Notes under the pieces: model-generated
Database searches by the model: none
The model's input: the letters and a program-made list of their open reading frames with translations, nothing else
Told to the model about the DNA's origin: nothing
Origin: Streptomyces endophytica
Lineage (GTDB): Bacteria; Actinomycetota; Actinomycetes; Streptomycetales; Streptomycetaceae
Assembly: GCF_026153355.1 (NCBI RefSeq)
Contig: NZ_CP110636.1
Coordinates: forward strand, 3,968,001-4,032,000
Direction: 5' to 3'
Length of the DNA: 64,000 nucleotides
Shown here: piece by piece, positions 35,424 to 45,888 of the stretch
How positions within the stretch are numbered: position 1 is the first letter of the stretch
How the letters are laid out: each line of letters begins with the position of its first letter
Program-made: the position numbers and the translations under genes

Positions 35424-37025
35424 CTACTGCCGGCGCAACAGGCGGGACGCCCCCGCTGCCACCGTTGTTGCCAGGACCCAGCCCGCCAGGATGAGGATCG
35501 CCGCTGCCCATTGGGCGGTTCCTCCTGGTTTCCAGGCGGCGTCCTGGTTGAGGTCTATGACGGGGAGGAGCAGGTCGAGGGAGTAGAGGTACGGGTTCCA
35601 GGGGGGTGCCTCGCCCGCTTTGAGGGGTGGGGGCGGGGTCGTCGAGAAGTAGGCCGTGCCGATGGCCCAGAGGATGGCCATCCAGACCGCGGCGCGGCCG
35701 GGGCGGTAGCCGTAGGCGACGGTCCAGTCCTGGAGGAAGCCCCACGCCTTCGCGGCCAGCGGCAGCGTCTCGCGGCGGCGGCGCTGCTTGGCCAGCAGGA
35801 CCTCGCGGGCGTCGGAATCCTCGCCGCTGGCGCGGAGCGAGGCGGCGAGCATCTCGTAGGGCTCGGGCGCGTATTCGGGGGTGGCCGCGGCGACCCACTG
35901 GAGGCGCAGCGCCAGCGGGAAGTGGCCGCGCGGGATCAGCGTCTCGTACGCGAAGCCGGCCATCCACAGGCCGCCCAGGCCCGGCCAGCTCGCGGACTTG
36001 TCGACGAGGTTGACGACCCGGGCGCCGGAGAGGATCACCCGGCCGCGCTGCGGCCGCTCGCCGAGGAAGCGCAGTTCCGGCGTCTGGATCCGGCGCAGCG
36101 ACAGCTCCTGGTCGGACTCCATGACGAACCGGGCGTGCTCGAAGTCGACCGCGTCGCCGAACCGGCCGTCGTCCAGCCGCATCCCGCCCTCGCACTCGAA
36201 GCGCTGCATACGGGTGCCGCGGGGCGGGGTGGTGGTGATGCCGTACGGGGGAGTGGCGCCGCTGGAGAACGGGGAGTTCGCCAGGCCCGCGGCGGTCAGA
36301 TAGAGGGTGCGCTCGACGGTCAGCTGCGGGGCGTTCAGCGCCCGGCGGCCGAACGGGTTGCTCAGGTGGCTGCCGCGCAGGCTCAGCGACACCCCGACCG
36401 TGGCGCCGCGCAGCGACAGCTCGCCGTAGGACTCCAGCATCTCGGCCTGCAGGTCCTGGGCGACGGTCAGGCCGTCCGCCATGATGGAGCGGCCCTGGCG
36501 GTCCTTGTGCACGACGGTCTGGTTGAGCATGAGGTCGGTGCCTATGTGGGCGTCGGTGAGGCGGATGCCGGACTGCACCACGCACCGCGGCAGATGCAGA
36601 TCGCCCTCGGTGTGCAGCCGGGCGGCCTCCAGCCGGGGTATCGCGCAGTTCACCATCCGCAGCGTGCTGAACCGGCTCTCCGGCAGCACCACCTCGGCCT
36701 CGAAGCGGCAGTCCCGCAGCTCCACGAATGGCTTGATCGTGCCGCCCGCGACGTCGAGAGTGTCCGTGATGTACGCGCCGGTCAGCTTCAGCGCCGACAC
36801 CCGGCCCGGCTGCGCCGGCGGTCCGTCGAGCAGCAGCAGCGCCACCACGCGGGCCCGCACCCGGCGCTCCGGGCCCCACAGGTGCTGCCCGTGCGGATCG
36901 TCGCGGACCGGGTCCCCGATGTGCAGATCGCAGGTGCTGCCGTTGCGGAACGCCTGCCACATGCTCCATTCCGCCGAGGTCAGCCGCAGGTCGGCGGGCG
37001 CGTCGCCGTCCCTGGTCTCCGTCAC
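35424..37025 (-). CDS. uncharacterised membrane protein with beta-helix-like repeats
   Basis: 533 aa. Residues ~60-340 show irregular repeats of ~20 residues with alternating hydrophobic positions (LKLTGAYITDTLDVAGG, VELRDCRFEAEVVLPES, LHLPRCVVQSGIRLTDA, LSLRGATVGVSLSLRGS), resembling pentapeptide or right-handed beta-helix architecture. The C-terminus has two membrane helices (AAVWMAILWAIGTAYFS and WAAAILILAGWVLATTVAAG). Related streptomycete proteins are sometimes called membrane-associated oxidoreductases, but I see no cofactor motif. The GTG at 37025 follows aaggggg. Function unknown. Confidence 0.75.
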   Translation of the reverse strand: MTETRDGDAPADLRLTSAEWSMWQAFRNGSTCDLHIGDPVRDDPHGQHLWGPERRVRARVVALLLLDGPPAQPGRVSALKLTGAYITDTLDVAGGTIKPFVELRDCRFEAEVVLPESRFSTLRMVNCAIPRLEAARLHTEGDLHLPRCVVQSGIRLTDAHIGTDLMLNQTVVHKDRQGRSIMADGLTVAQDLQAEMLESYGELSLRGATVGVSLSLRGSHLSNPFGRRALNAPQLTVERTLYLTAAGLANSPFSSGATPPYGITTTPPRGTRMQRFECEGGMRLDDGRFGDAVDFEHARFVMESDQELSLRRIQTPELRFLGERPQRGRVILSGARVVNLVDKSASWPGLGGLWMAGFAYETLIPRGHFPLALRLQWVAAATPEYAPEPYEMLAASLRASGEDSDAREVLLAKQRRRRETLPLAAKAWGFLQDWTVAYGYRPGRAAVWMAILWAIGTAYFSTTPPPPLKAGEAPPWNPYLYSLDLLLPVIDLNQDAAWKPGGTAQWAAAILILAGWVLATTVAAGASRLLRRQ

Positions 37026-37332
37026 TGTGTCCCCCTTGCCATTCCGTGGTCCGCCGCGGCGCGTGCCTGCTCCGCCGTCTTCGCGTGTCGCAACCTGTTC
37101 GGACGCATCCCGTGCGCCGGTCCGCGCGCGTCCCGCAGCCGCTCCCGCAGGTCTCCCCGTACGCCGCTACGTGGCCCTTGCCCGCCCGGTGACCTGTTGA
37201 ACACGCGTGGTCAGGGCCAACTCCGGTCAACTTCGGGGCGCCGGGTCACCCTGCGTCCGGCCCCCGCGTCGCTGTGTATCACTGAGTGATACGGGCGGCC
37301 GGGCGCGGGAGCGGGTCTGAGACACTGGGGGC
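37026..37332. other. divergent intergenic region upstream of hisD
   Basis: 307 bp without a supported gene. It must carry promoters for hisD (plus) and for the membrane protein gene (minus). The only strong feature seen is the 17-bp dyad at 37276-37292, 40 bp before the hisD start. The rest is GC-rich with no repeat I could find. Confidence 0.6.
37276..37292 (+). promoter_or_regulatory. candidate operator upstream of hisD
   Basis: GTATCACT-G-AGTGATAC is a perfect 8-bp inverted repeat around one base, unusually AT-rich for this region and centred ~49 bp before the hisD GTG. The position and form fit a repressor operator controlling the his operon; the regulator is unknown. Confidence 0.5.
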
Positions 37333-38658
37333 GTGATCTCCCGAATCGATCTGCGCGGTGACGCCCTTCCCGAGGGCGGCGCCCTGCGCGACCTGCTGCC
37401 CCGTGCCGAGTTCGACGTGGAAGCCGCCCTGGAGAAGGTGCGGCCGATCTGCGAGGACGTGCATCATCGTGGCGACGCGGCGCTGATCGAGTACGCGGAG
37501 AAGTTCGACGGGGTCACGCTCGACCAGGTCCGGGTGCCGGCCGCCGCGCTGACCCGTGCCCTGGAGGAGCTCGACCCGGCCGTGCGCGCGAGCCTGGAGG
37601 AGTCCATCCGGCGCGCCCGCATCGTCCACCGCGCCCAGCGCCGCGCCCCGCACACCACCCAGGTCGTTCCCGGTGGCACGGTCAGCGAGAAGTGGGTGCC
37701 GGTCGAGCGGGTCGGGCTGTACGCCCCGGGCGGCCGCTCGGTCTACCCGTCGTCCGTGATCATGAACGTGGTGCCGGCCCAGGAGGCCGGTGTCGAGTCG
37801 ATCGCGCTCGCCTCCCCGGCCCAGGCCGACTTCGGCGGGCTGCCGCACCCGACGATCCTCGCCGCGTGCGCGCTGCTCGGCGTGGACGAGGTCTACGCGG
37901 CCGGCGGCGCCACCGCCGTCGCGATGTTCGCGCACGGCACCGAGTCCTGCCCGCCCGCGAACATGGTCACCGGCCCCGGCAACATCTGGGTCGCCGCCGC
38001 CAAGCGCTACTTCACCGGCAAGATCGGCATCGACGCGGAGGCCGGACCGACCGAGATCGCCATCCTGGCCGACGACACCGCCGACGCCGCGCACGTCGCC
38101 GCCGACCTGATCAGCCAGGCCGAGCACGACCCGCTGGCCGCCGCGGTCCTCGTCACCGACTCCGTGGAGCTCGCCGAGGCCGTCGAGAAGGAGCTGGAGC
38201 CGCAGGTCGCCGCGACCCGGCACGTCGACGACCGGATCGCCCCGGCGCTGTCCGGCAGGCAGTCCGCGATCGTCCTGGTGGACGGCGTCGAGGAGGGCCT
38301 GCGGGTCGTCGACGCGTACGGCGCGGAGCACCTGGAGATCCAGACCGCGGATGCCGCCGCCCTCGCCCAGCGGGTGAAGAACGCCGGCGCGATCTTCGTC
38401 GGCCCCTGGGCGCCGGTCTCGCTCGGCGACTACTGCGCGGGCTCCAACCACGTCCTGCCCACCGGCGGCTGCGCCTGCCACTCCTCGGGGCTGTCCGTGC
38501 AGTCGTTCCTGCGCGGCATCCACATCGTCGACTACACCAAGGACGCGCTGGCCGAGGTCGCGCACCACGTCGTGACGCTGGCCGAGGCCGAGGACCTGCC
38601 CGCACACGGGGCGGCCGTCAAGGCCCGGTTCGGCTGGAAGGTCCCCGAAGGCAAGTGA
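37333..38658 (+). CDS. hisD: histidinol dehydrogenase
   Basis: NAD-dependent zinc enzyme for the last two oxidation steps of histidine synthesis, 441 aa. Visible blocks are VGLYAPGGRSVYPSSVIMN, GVDEVYAAGGATAVAMFAHG, DAEAGPTEIAILADDTADA, LISQAEHDPLAAAVLVTD with the metal-binding Gln-x-x-His, and APVSLGDYCAGSNHVLPTGG. The GTG at 37333 follows actgggggc. It is the first gene of the his operon, and its stop is 26 bp before the chosen hisC start. Confidence 0.97.
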   Translation: MISRIDLRGDALPEGGALRDLLPRAEFDVEAALEKVRPICEDVHHRGDAALIEYAEKFDGVTLDQVRVPAAALTRALEELDPAVRASLEESIRRARIVHRAQRRAPHTTQVVPGGTVSEKWVPVERVGLYAPGGRSVYPSSVIMNVVPAQEAGVESIALASPAQADFGGLPHPTILAACALLGVDEVYAAGGATAVAMFAHGTESCPPANMVTGPGNIWVAAAKRYFTGKIGIDAEAGPTEIAILADDTADAAHVAADLISQAEHDPLAAAVLVTDSVELAEAVEKELEPQVAATRHVDDRIAPALSGRQSAIVLVDGVEEGLRVVDAYGAEHLEIQTADAAALAQRVKNAGAIFVGPWAPVSLGDYCAGSNHVLPTGGCACHSSGLSVQSFLRGIHIVDYTKDALAEVAHHVVTLAEAEDLPAHGAAVKARFGWKVPEGK

Positions 38659-38684
38659 CGCGAACGAAGCAAGGCACCGCACCC

Positions 38685-39839
38685 ATGACCCGCAACTCCG
38701 CAGTGGCCGGCCTGGACGACCTCCCGGTGCGCGACGAACTGCGCGGCAAGTCCCCTTACGGCGCCCCGCAGCTGGACGTCCCGGTACGGCTGAACACCAA
38801 CGAGAACCCCTACCCGCTGCCCGAGCCGCTGGTCGAGCGGATCGCGGAGCGGGTGCGCGAGGCCGCCCGCGACCTCAACCGCTACCCGGACCGGGACGCG
38901 GTCGAGCTGCGCACCGAGCTGGCCCGCTACCTCACCCGCACCGGCCGGTACGAGGTCGGCATCGACAACGTCTGGGCCGCCAACGGCTCCAACGAGGTCA
39001 TCCAACAACTGCTGCAGACCTTCGGCGGGCCGGGCCGCACCGCGATCGGCTTCGAGCCCTCGTACTCGATGCACTCGCTCATCGCGCGCGGCACGGGCAC
39101 CGGCTGGATCTCCGGTCCGCGCAACGACGACTTCACCATCGATGTGCCGGCGGCCGAGCGTGCCATCGCCGAGCACCGCCCCGACGTCGTCTTCATCACC
39201 ACCCCCAACAACCCCACCGGCAACGCCGTCCCGGCCGAGGCGGTGCTCGCCCTGTACGAGGCGGCCCAGGAGGCCAAGCCGTCGATGGTCGTGGTCGACG
39301 AGGCGTACATCGAGTTCAGCCACGGCGACTCGCTGCTGCCGCTGCTCGCCGGGCGGCCCCACCTCGTCATCTCCCGCACGATGTCCAAGGCCTTCGGCGC
39401 GGCCGGGCTGCGCCTCGGCTACCTCGCCGCGGACCCGGCGGTGGTGGACGCGGTCCAGCTCGTCCGGCTGCCGTACCACCTCTCGGCGGTCACCCAGGCC
39501 ACCGCGCTGGCCGCGCTGGAGCACACCGACACCCTGCTGGGGTACGTCGAGCAGCTCAAGCAGGAGCGCGACCGGCTGGTCGACGAACTGCGCGCCATCG
39601 GCTACGACGTGACGGAGTCGGACGCCAACTTCGTCCAGTACGGGCGGTTCGACGACGCCCACGCGGTCTGGCAGCAGTTCCTCGACCGCGGCGTGCTGGT
39701 CCGCGACAACGGCGTACCGGGACGGCTGCGGGTCTCCGCGGGCACCCCGGCGGAGAACGACGCGTTCCTCGACGCGGCCCGTGAACTAGTGAAGTTCGTG
39801 GGGGACACCCCCACACCCCTGAAGGAGCAGAGCGCATGA
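38685..39839 (+). CDS. hisC: histidinol-phosphate aminotransferase
   Basis: PLP-dependent class I/II aminotransferase, 384 aa, converting imidazole-acetol phosphate to histidinol phosphate. Visible are LNTNENPYPLPEPLVERI, NVWAANGSNEVIQQLL, ITTPNNPTGNAVPAEAV, VVVDEAYIEFS and the PLP lysine in ISRTMSKAFGAAGLRLGY. The ATG at 38685 (MTRNSAVAGLDDLPVRDELR) is chosen; an in-frame GTG at 38655 overlaps the hisD stop (GTGA) and would add ten residues. The stop overlaps the hisB start. Confidence 0.96.
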   Translation: MTRNSAVAGLDDLPVRDELRGKSPYGAPQLDVPVRLNTNENPYPLPEPLVERIAERVREAARDLNRYPDRDAVELRTELARYLTRTGRYEVGIDNVWAANGSNEVIQQLLQTFGGPGRTAIGFEPSYSMHSLIARGTGTGWISGPRNDDFTIDVPAAERAIAEHRPDVVFITTPNNPTGNAVPAEAVLALYEAAQEAKPSMVVVDEAYIEFSHGDSLLPLLAGRPHLVISRTMSKAFGAAGLRLGYLAADPAVVDAVQLVRLPYHLSAVTQATALAALEHTDTLLGYVEQLKQERDRLVDELRAIGYDVTESDANFVQYGRFDDAHAVWQQFLDRGVLVRDNGVPGRLRVSAGTPAENDAFLDAARELVKFVGDTPTPLKEQSA

Positions 39840-40429
39840 ACCGCGTCGGGCGCGTGGAGCGCACCACGAAGGAAACCTCCGTGCTCGTCGAGATCGACCT
39901 CGACGGCCGGGGCGAGGTCGACGTGTCGACGGGTGTCGGCTTCTACGACCACATGCTCGACCAGCTCGGCCGGCACGGCCTGTTCGACCTCAAGGTCAAG
40001 ACCGACGGCGACCTGCACATCGACACCCACCACACCATCGAGGACACCGCCCTCGCGCTCGGTGCCGCCTTCAAGCAGGCCCTCGGCGACAAGTCCGGGA
40101 TCTACCGCTTCGGCAACTGCACCGTCCCGCTGGACGAGTCGCTCGCCCAGGTGACCGTCGATCTTTCCGGCCGCCCGTACCTCGTGCACACCGAGCCCGA
40201 GAACATGGCGCCGATGATCGGCAGCTACGACACGACGATGACCCGGCACATCTTCGAGTCCTTCGTCGCCCAGGCACAGATCGCCCTGCACATCCACGTC
40301 CCGTACGGGCGCAACGCCCACCACATCGTGGAGTGCCAGTTCAAGGCCCTGGCCCGGGCCCTGCGCTACGCCAGCGAGCGCGACCCGCGCGCGGCCGGCA
40401 TCATCCCGTCCACGAAGGGCGCGCTGTGA
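39836..40429 (+). CDS. hisB: imidazoleglycerol-phosphate dehydratase
   Basis: 197-aa Mn-dependent dehydratase of histidine synthesis, without a fused phosphatase domain. The metal-binding His motifs are FYDHMLDQLGRHGLFDL, DTHHTIEDTALALG and the later GRNAHHIVECQFKALARAL. The ATG overlaps the hisC stop (ATGA at 39836-39839), and its own stop overlaps the next small gene, showing strong translational coupling. Confidence 0.97.
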   Translation: MNRVGRVERTTKETSVLVEIDLDGRGEVDVSTGVGFYDHMLDQLGRHGLFDLKVKTDGDLHIDTHHTIEDTALALGAAFKQALGDKSGIYRFGNCTVPLDESLAQVTVDLSGRPYLVHTEPENMAPMIGSYDTTMTRHIFESFVAQAQIALHIHVPYGRNAHHIVECQFKALARALRYASERDPRAAGIIPSTKGAL

Positions 40430-40590
40430 ACGGCCTGTCGACCGTCTTCATCCTCCTCGGGCTCTTCCTCCTCGGCGGCGTCTACTCCTTCTGGAAGCAG
40501 CAGCTGCCCAAGAGCCTGATCGTGCTGCTCTCCGTCGGCTCGGCGATGTGCCTGGCCGCCGGTGTGCTGCGGCTGGAGGTGTGGAATTGA
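40426..40590 (+). CDS. small membrane protein inside the his operon, 54 aa
   Basis: Two hydrophobic segments (LSTVFILLGLFLLGGVYSFW and LIVLLSVGSAMCLAAGVLRL) joined by a short KQQLPK loop. Its GTG overlaps the hisB stop (GTGA, 40426-40429) and its stop overlaps the hisH TTG start, so it is embedded by overlap on both sides. Both junctions and its coding bias argue that it is real. It is not a his enzyme and its role is unknown; membrane tethering or regulation of HisH is only a guess. Confidence 0.8.
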   Translation: MNGLSTVFILLGLFLLGGVYSFWKQQLPKSLIVLLSVGSAMCLAAGVLRLEVWN

Positions 40591-41237
40591 CCGCTCCGTC
40601 CTCCCGTAAGAAGGTCGTGGTCCTCGACTACGGCTTCGGCAACGTCCGCTCCGCGGAGCGCGCGCTGGCGCACGTCGGTGCGGACGTGGAGATCACCCGG
40701 GACTTCGACCGGGCGCTGAACGCCGAGGGGCTGCTGGTCCCCGGCGTGGGCGCGTTCGCCGCCTGCATGCGCGGGCTGAAGGAGGCCCGCGGCGACTGGA
40801 TCGTCGGACGCCGGCTGGCCGGCGGCCGCCCGGTCATGGGCATCTGCGTCGGCATGCAGGTCCTCTTCGGCCGCGGCATCGAGCACGGCGTGGAGACCGA
40901 GGGCCTGGACGAGTGGCCCGGCACGGTCGGCCCGCTCAAGGCCGACATCGTCCCGCACATGGGCTGGAACACCGTCGAAGCCCCCGAGGGCTCGCGGCTG
41001 TTCGCCGGGCTGCCCGCCGACGCCCGCTACTACTTCGTGCACTCCTACGCGGTGCACGACTGGGAGCTGGAGATCGGCAACCCGCACCTCGCCGCACCCA
41101 AGGTCACCTGGGCCACGCACGGCGAACCGTTCGTGGCCGCGGTCGAGAACGGCCCGCTGTGGGCCACCCAGTTCCACCCCGAGAAGTCCGGCGACGCCGG
41201 TGCCCAGCTCCTGACCAACTGGATCGAAACGCTGTGA
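40587..41237 (+). CDS. hisH: imidazole glycerol phosphate synthase, glutaminase subunit
   Basis: Class I glutamine amidotransferase, 216 aa, that supplies ammonia to HisF. The nucleophile Cys is in MGICVGMQVLFGRG, with VVVLDYGFGNVRSAERAL at the N-terminus, the His-x-Pro-Glu motif in WATQFHPEKSG and HMGWNTVEAPEG. The start is a TTG at 40587 overlapping the preceding stop: GGAGG at 40576-40580 is about seven bases away, whereas a GTG at 40581 would be too close. An unusual TTG start may limit HisH expression. Confidence 0.93.
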   Translation: MTAPSSRKKVVVLDYGFGNVRSAERALAHVGADVEITRDFDRALNAEGLLVPGVGAFAACMRGLKEARGDWIVGRRLAGGRPVMGICVGMQVLFGRGIEHGVETEGLDEWPGTVGPLKADIVPHMGWNTVEAPEGSRLFAGLPADARYYFVHSYAVHDWELEIGNPHLAAPKVTWATHGEPFVAAVENGPLWATQFHPEKSGDAGAQLLTNWIETL

Positions 41238-41242
41238 ACGCT

Positions 41243-41968
41243 GTGAACACGCTTGAACTGCTGCCCGCCGTCGACGTCCGCGACGGCCAGGCCGTCCGCC
41301 TGGTGCACGGTGAGTCCGGCTCGGAGACCTCCTACGGCGACCCGCTGGAGGCGGCACTCGCCTGGCAGCGCGCCGGCGCCGAGTGGCTGCACCTCGTCGA
41401 CCTCGACGCGGCCTTCGGCACCGGCGACAACCGCGCGCAGATCGCCGAGGTGGCCCGCTCGATGGACATCAAGGTCGAGCTGTCCGGCGGCATCCGCGAC
41501 GACGCCTCGCTCGCCGCGGCGCTGGCCACCGGCTGCACCCGGGTCAACATCGGCACCGCGGCGCTGGAGAACCCCGAGTGGGTCGCCAAGATCATCGCCG
41601 AGTACGGCGACCGGATCGCGGTCGGCCTGGACGTCCGGGGGACGACGCTGCGCGGCCGCGGCTGGACCCGCGACGGCGGCGACCTCTACGAGACGCTGGC
41701 CCGCCTGGACTCCGAGGGATGCGCCCGCTACGTCGTCACCGACATCAACAAGGACGGCACCCTCCAGGGCCCCAACCTGGAGTTGCTGAGGAACGTCTGC
41801 GCCGCCACCGACCGCCCCGTCGTCGCCTCCGGCGGCGTCTCCTCCCTCGACGACCTGCGGGCCATCGCGGGCCTGGTGCCGGAGGGTGTCGAGGGCGCCA
41901 TCGTCGGCAAGGCGCTCTACGCCAAGGCGTTCACCCTGGAGGAAGCCCTGGAGGCGGTGTCCCGATGA
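41243..41968 (+). CDS. priA: bifunctional ProFAR / phosphoribosylanthranilate isomerase PriA
   Basis: TIM-barrel isomerase, 241 aa, that serves both histidine (HisA) and tryptophan (TrpF) synthesis in actinomycetes. It begins LELLPAVDVRDGQAVRLVHG and has the second catalytic Asp in RYVVTDINKDGTLQGPN. Starting at the GTG 41243 places the first catalytic Asp at residue 11, the canonical position; another GTG at 41234 overlaps the hisH stop and would add three residues. No trpF gene occurs in the trp cluster of this window, which supports dual function. Confidence 0.95.
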   Translation: MNTLELLPAVDVRDGQAVRLVHGESGSETSYGDPLEAALAWQRAGAEWLHLVDLDAAFGTGDNRAQIAEVARSMDIKVELSGGIRDDASLAAALATGCTRVNIGTAALENPEWVAKIIAEYGDRIAVGLDVRGTTLRGRGWTRDGGDLYETLARLDSEGCARYVVTDINKDGTLQGPNLELLRNVCAATDRPVVASGGVSSLDDLRAIAGLVPEGVEGAIVGKALYAKAFTLEEALEAVSR

Positions 41969-42402
41969 GCGAGGCCGTGCGGCGCGTCCAGTCCGACAGC
42001 CCCTGGGAGGGGGCCTTCGGCCATGCACGCGCCGTCGCGGCCGGGGACCGGGTCCTCGTCGCCGGCACCCTGCCGTTCACCGGCACGGTGCTGCACGGCG
42101 AGGGGGACCCGTACGAACAGGCGCTCGCGGCCTTCCGGCAGGGCCTCGACGCGCTGCGGGAATTCGGCCTGGGCGCCGAATCCGTCATCCGCACCCGTAT
42201 GTACCTCACCCACGTGCGCGACGTGGACGCCGTCGGCCGGGCCCACAAGGAGCTCTTCGACGCCGTGCGGCCCGCCGCGACCATGGTCGTGGTCTCCGGC
42301 TTCGTCGATCCGCGGGTGCTGGTGCAGATCGAACTCGAAGCATTCCGCGACAGCGCAACCCCGGGGAGCGCACCCCGGGCCCCCGAAGGAGATCCGCGAT
42401 GA
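41965..42402 (+). CDS. RidA/YjgF-family protein
   Basis: 145-aa member of the Rid family, enamine/imine deaminases that protect PLP pathways. VAAGDRVLVAGTLPFTG, YEQALAAFRQGLDALREFGL, VIRTRMYLTHVRDVDAVGRA and PAATMVVVSGFVDPRVLVQI follow the family pattern, with a conserved Arg in the last block. The ATG overlaps the priA stop (ATGA) and its stop overlaps hisF, so it is a full member of the his operon. A role in removing reactive intermediates near HisF is plausible but not shown. Confidence 0.88.
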   Translation: MSEAVRRVQSDSPWEGAFGHARAVAAGDRVLVAGTLPFTGTVLHGEGDPYEQALAAFRQGLDALREFGLGAESVIRTRMYLTHVRDVDAVGRAHKELFDAVRPAATMVVVSGFVDPRVLVQIELEAFRDSATPGSAPRAPEGDPR

Positions 42403-43163
42403 CCCTGGCGGTCCGAGTCATCCCTTGCCTGGACGTCGACAACGGCCGGGTCGTCAAGGGCGTCAACTTCCAGAACCTCCGCGACGCCGGCGACCCCGTC
42501 GAGATGGCCAAGATCTACGGCGACGAGGGCGCCGACGAGCTGACCTTCCTCGACATCACCGCCTCCTCCGGCAACCGCGAGACCACCTACGACGTGGTCC
42601 GCCGCACCGCCGAACAGGTCTTCATCCCGCTGACCGTCGGCGGCGGCGTCCGCACCCCCGAGGACGTCGACAAGCTCCTGCGCGCCGGAGCGGACAAGGT
42701 CGGCGTCAACACCGCCGCCATCGCCCGCCCCGACGTGATCCGCGAGATCGCCGAACGTTTCGGCAGCCAGGTCCTGGTCCTTTCGGTCGACGCCCGCCGC
42801 ACCGACGCCGGCACGCCGTCCGGCTTCGAGGTCACCACCCACGGCGGCCGCCGCGGCACCGGCATCGACGCCGTCGAGTGGGCGCACCGCGCCGCCGAAC
42901 TCGGCGCCGGCGAGATCCTGCTGAACTCCATGGACGCCGACGGCACCAAGGACGGCTACGACGTCGAGATGATCGAGGCGGTCCGCAAGCACGTCACCAT
43001 CCCGGTCATCGCCTCCGGCGGCGCCGGCAAGCTCTCCCACTTCCCCCCGGCCGTCGCCGCCGGCGCCGACGCGGTCCTCGCCGCCTCCGTCTTCCACTTC
43101 GGCGACCTCCGCATCAGCGAGGTCAAGCAGACCCTGCGCGAGGCGGGGCACCCGGTGCGCTGA
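42399..43163 (+). CDS. hisF: imidazole glycerol phosphate synthase, cyclase subunit
   Basis: TIM-barrel cyclase, 254 aa, that with HisH makes IGP and AICAR. It starts MTLAVRVIPCLDVDNGRVVK with one catalytic Asp in CLDVD and the other in VLVLSVDARR; PLTVGGGVRTPEDVDKLLRA and IPVIASGGAGKLSHF bind phosphate. The ATG overlaps the ridA stop (ATGA at 42399-42402) and follows ccgaaggagatccgcg. It is the last gene of this operon and is followed by a terminator. Confidence 0.97.
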   Translation: MTLAVRVIPCLDVDNGRVVKGVNFQNLRDAGDPVEMAKIYGDEGADELTFLDITASSGNRETTYDVVRRTAEQVFIPLTVGGGVRTPEDVDKLLRAGADKVGVNTAAIARPDVIREIAERFGSQVLVLSVDARRTDAGTPSGFEVTTHGGRRGTGIDAVEWAHRAAELGAGEILLNSMDADGTKDGYDVEMIEAVRKHVTIPVIASGGAGKLSHFPPAVAAGADAVLAASVFHFGDLRISEVKQTLREAGHPVR

Positions 43164-43170
43164 CCACCGT

Positions 43171-43194
43171 GCCCCGCCCCTGCGCGGGCGGGGC
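43171..43194. terminator. bidirectional terminator after hisF and sdhB
   Basis: gccccgccc (43171-43179) pairs with gggcggggc (43186-43194) over a 6-nt loop, directly between the convergent his and sdh operons. Confidence 0.75.
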
Positions 43195-43196
43195 GC

Positions 43197-43936
43197 TCAG
43201 CGCGCCTTCCGGGCCGCCCGGACGAACTCGCGGTTCATCTTCGTGATGCTGAACAGCGGGATGCCCTTGGGGCAGGCGGTGGCGCACTCGCCGGTCAACG
43301 TGCAGCCGCCGAAGCCCTCCTCGTCCATCTGGGACACCATGTCGAGGACCCGGGACTCGCGTTCCGGGGCGCCCTGCGGCAGGACGCCCAGATGGTTGAC
43401 CTTGGCGGAGGTGAAGAGCATCGCCGCCCCGTTCGGGCAGGCGGCGACACACGCCCCGCAGCCGATGCACTCCGCGTGCTCGAAGGCGAAGTCGGCGTCC
43501 GGCTTGGGTACGGGCGTCGCGTGGGCCTCCGGTGCGGAGCCGGTCGGGGCGGTGATGTAGCCGCCGGCCTGGATGATCCGGTCGAAGGCCGAGCGGTCGA
43601 CGACGAGATCCTTGATCACGGGGAAGGCGGAGGCCCGCCACGGCTCGATGTCGAGGGTGTCGCCGTCCTGGAAGGACCGCATGTGCAGCTGGCAGGTCGT
43701 GGTTCGCTCCGGGCCGTGCGCCTCGCCGTTGATGACGAGCGAGCAGGCGCCGCAGATGCCCTCGCGGCAATCGTGGTCGAAGGCGACCGGGTCCTCGCCC
43801 CGGAGGATGAGCTCCTCGTTGAGCGTGTCGAGCATCTCCAGGAAGGACATGTCGGAGGAGATGCCGTCCACCTCGTACGTGGACATGGCGCCTTCGGCGT
43901 CGGCGTTCTGCTGGCGCCAGACGCGCAGGGTGAGCC

Positions 43937-43940
<4 letters not shown>
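43197..43940 (-). CDS. sdhB: succinate dehydrogenase/fumarate reductase iron-sulfur subunit
   Basis: 247-aa electron-transfer subunit. The [2Fe-2S] cysteines are in DCREGICGACSLVINGEA; the [4Fe-4S] and [3Fe-4S] cysteines are in AECIGCGACVAACPNGA and LTGECATACPKGI. The ATG at 43940 overlaps the sdhA stop (ATGA). Gene order C-A-B and sequence match the actinobacterial Sdh1-type enzyme with a single cytochrome b subunit. Confidence 0.95.
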
Positions 43941-45886
<1,946 letters not shown>

Positions 45887-45888
45887 GG

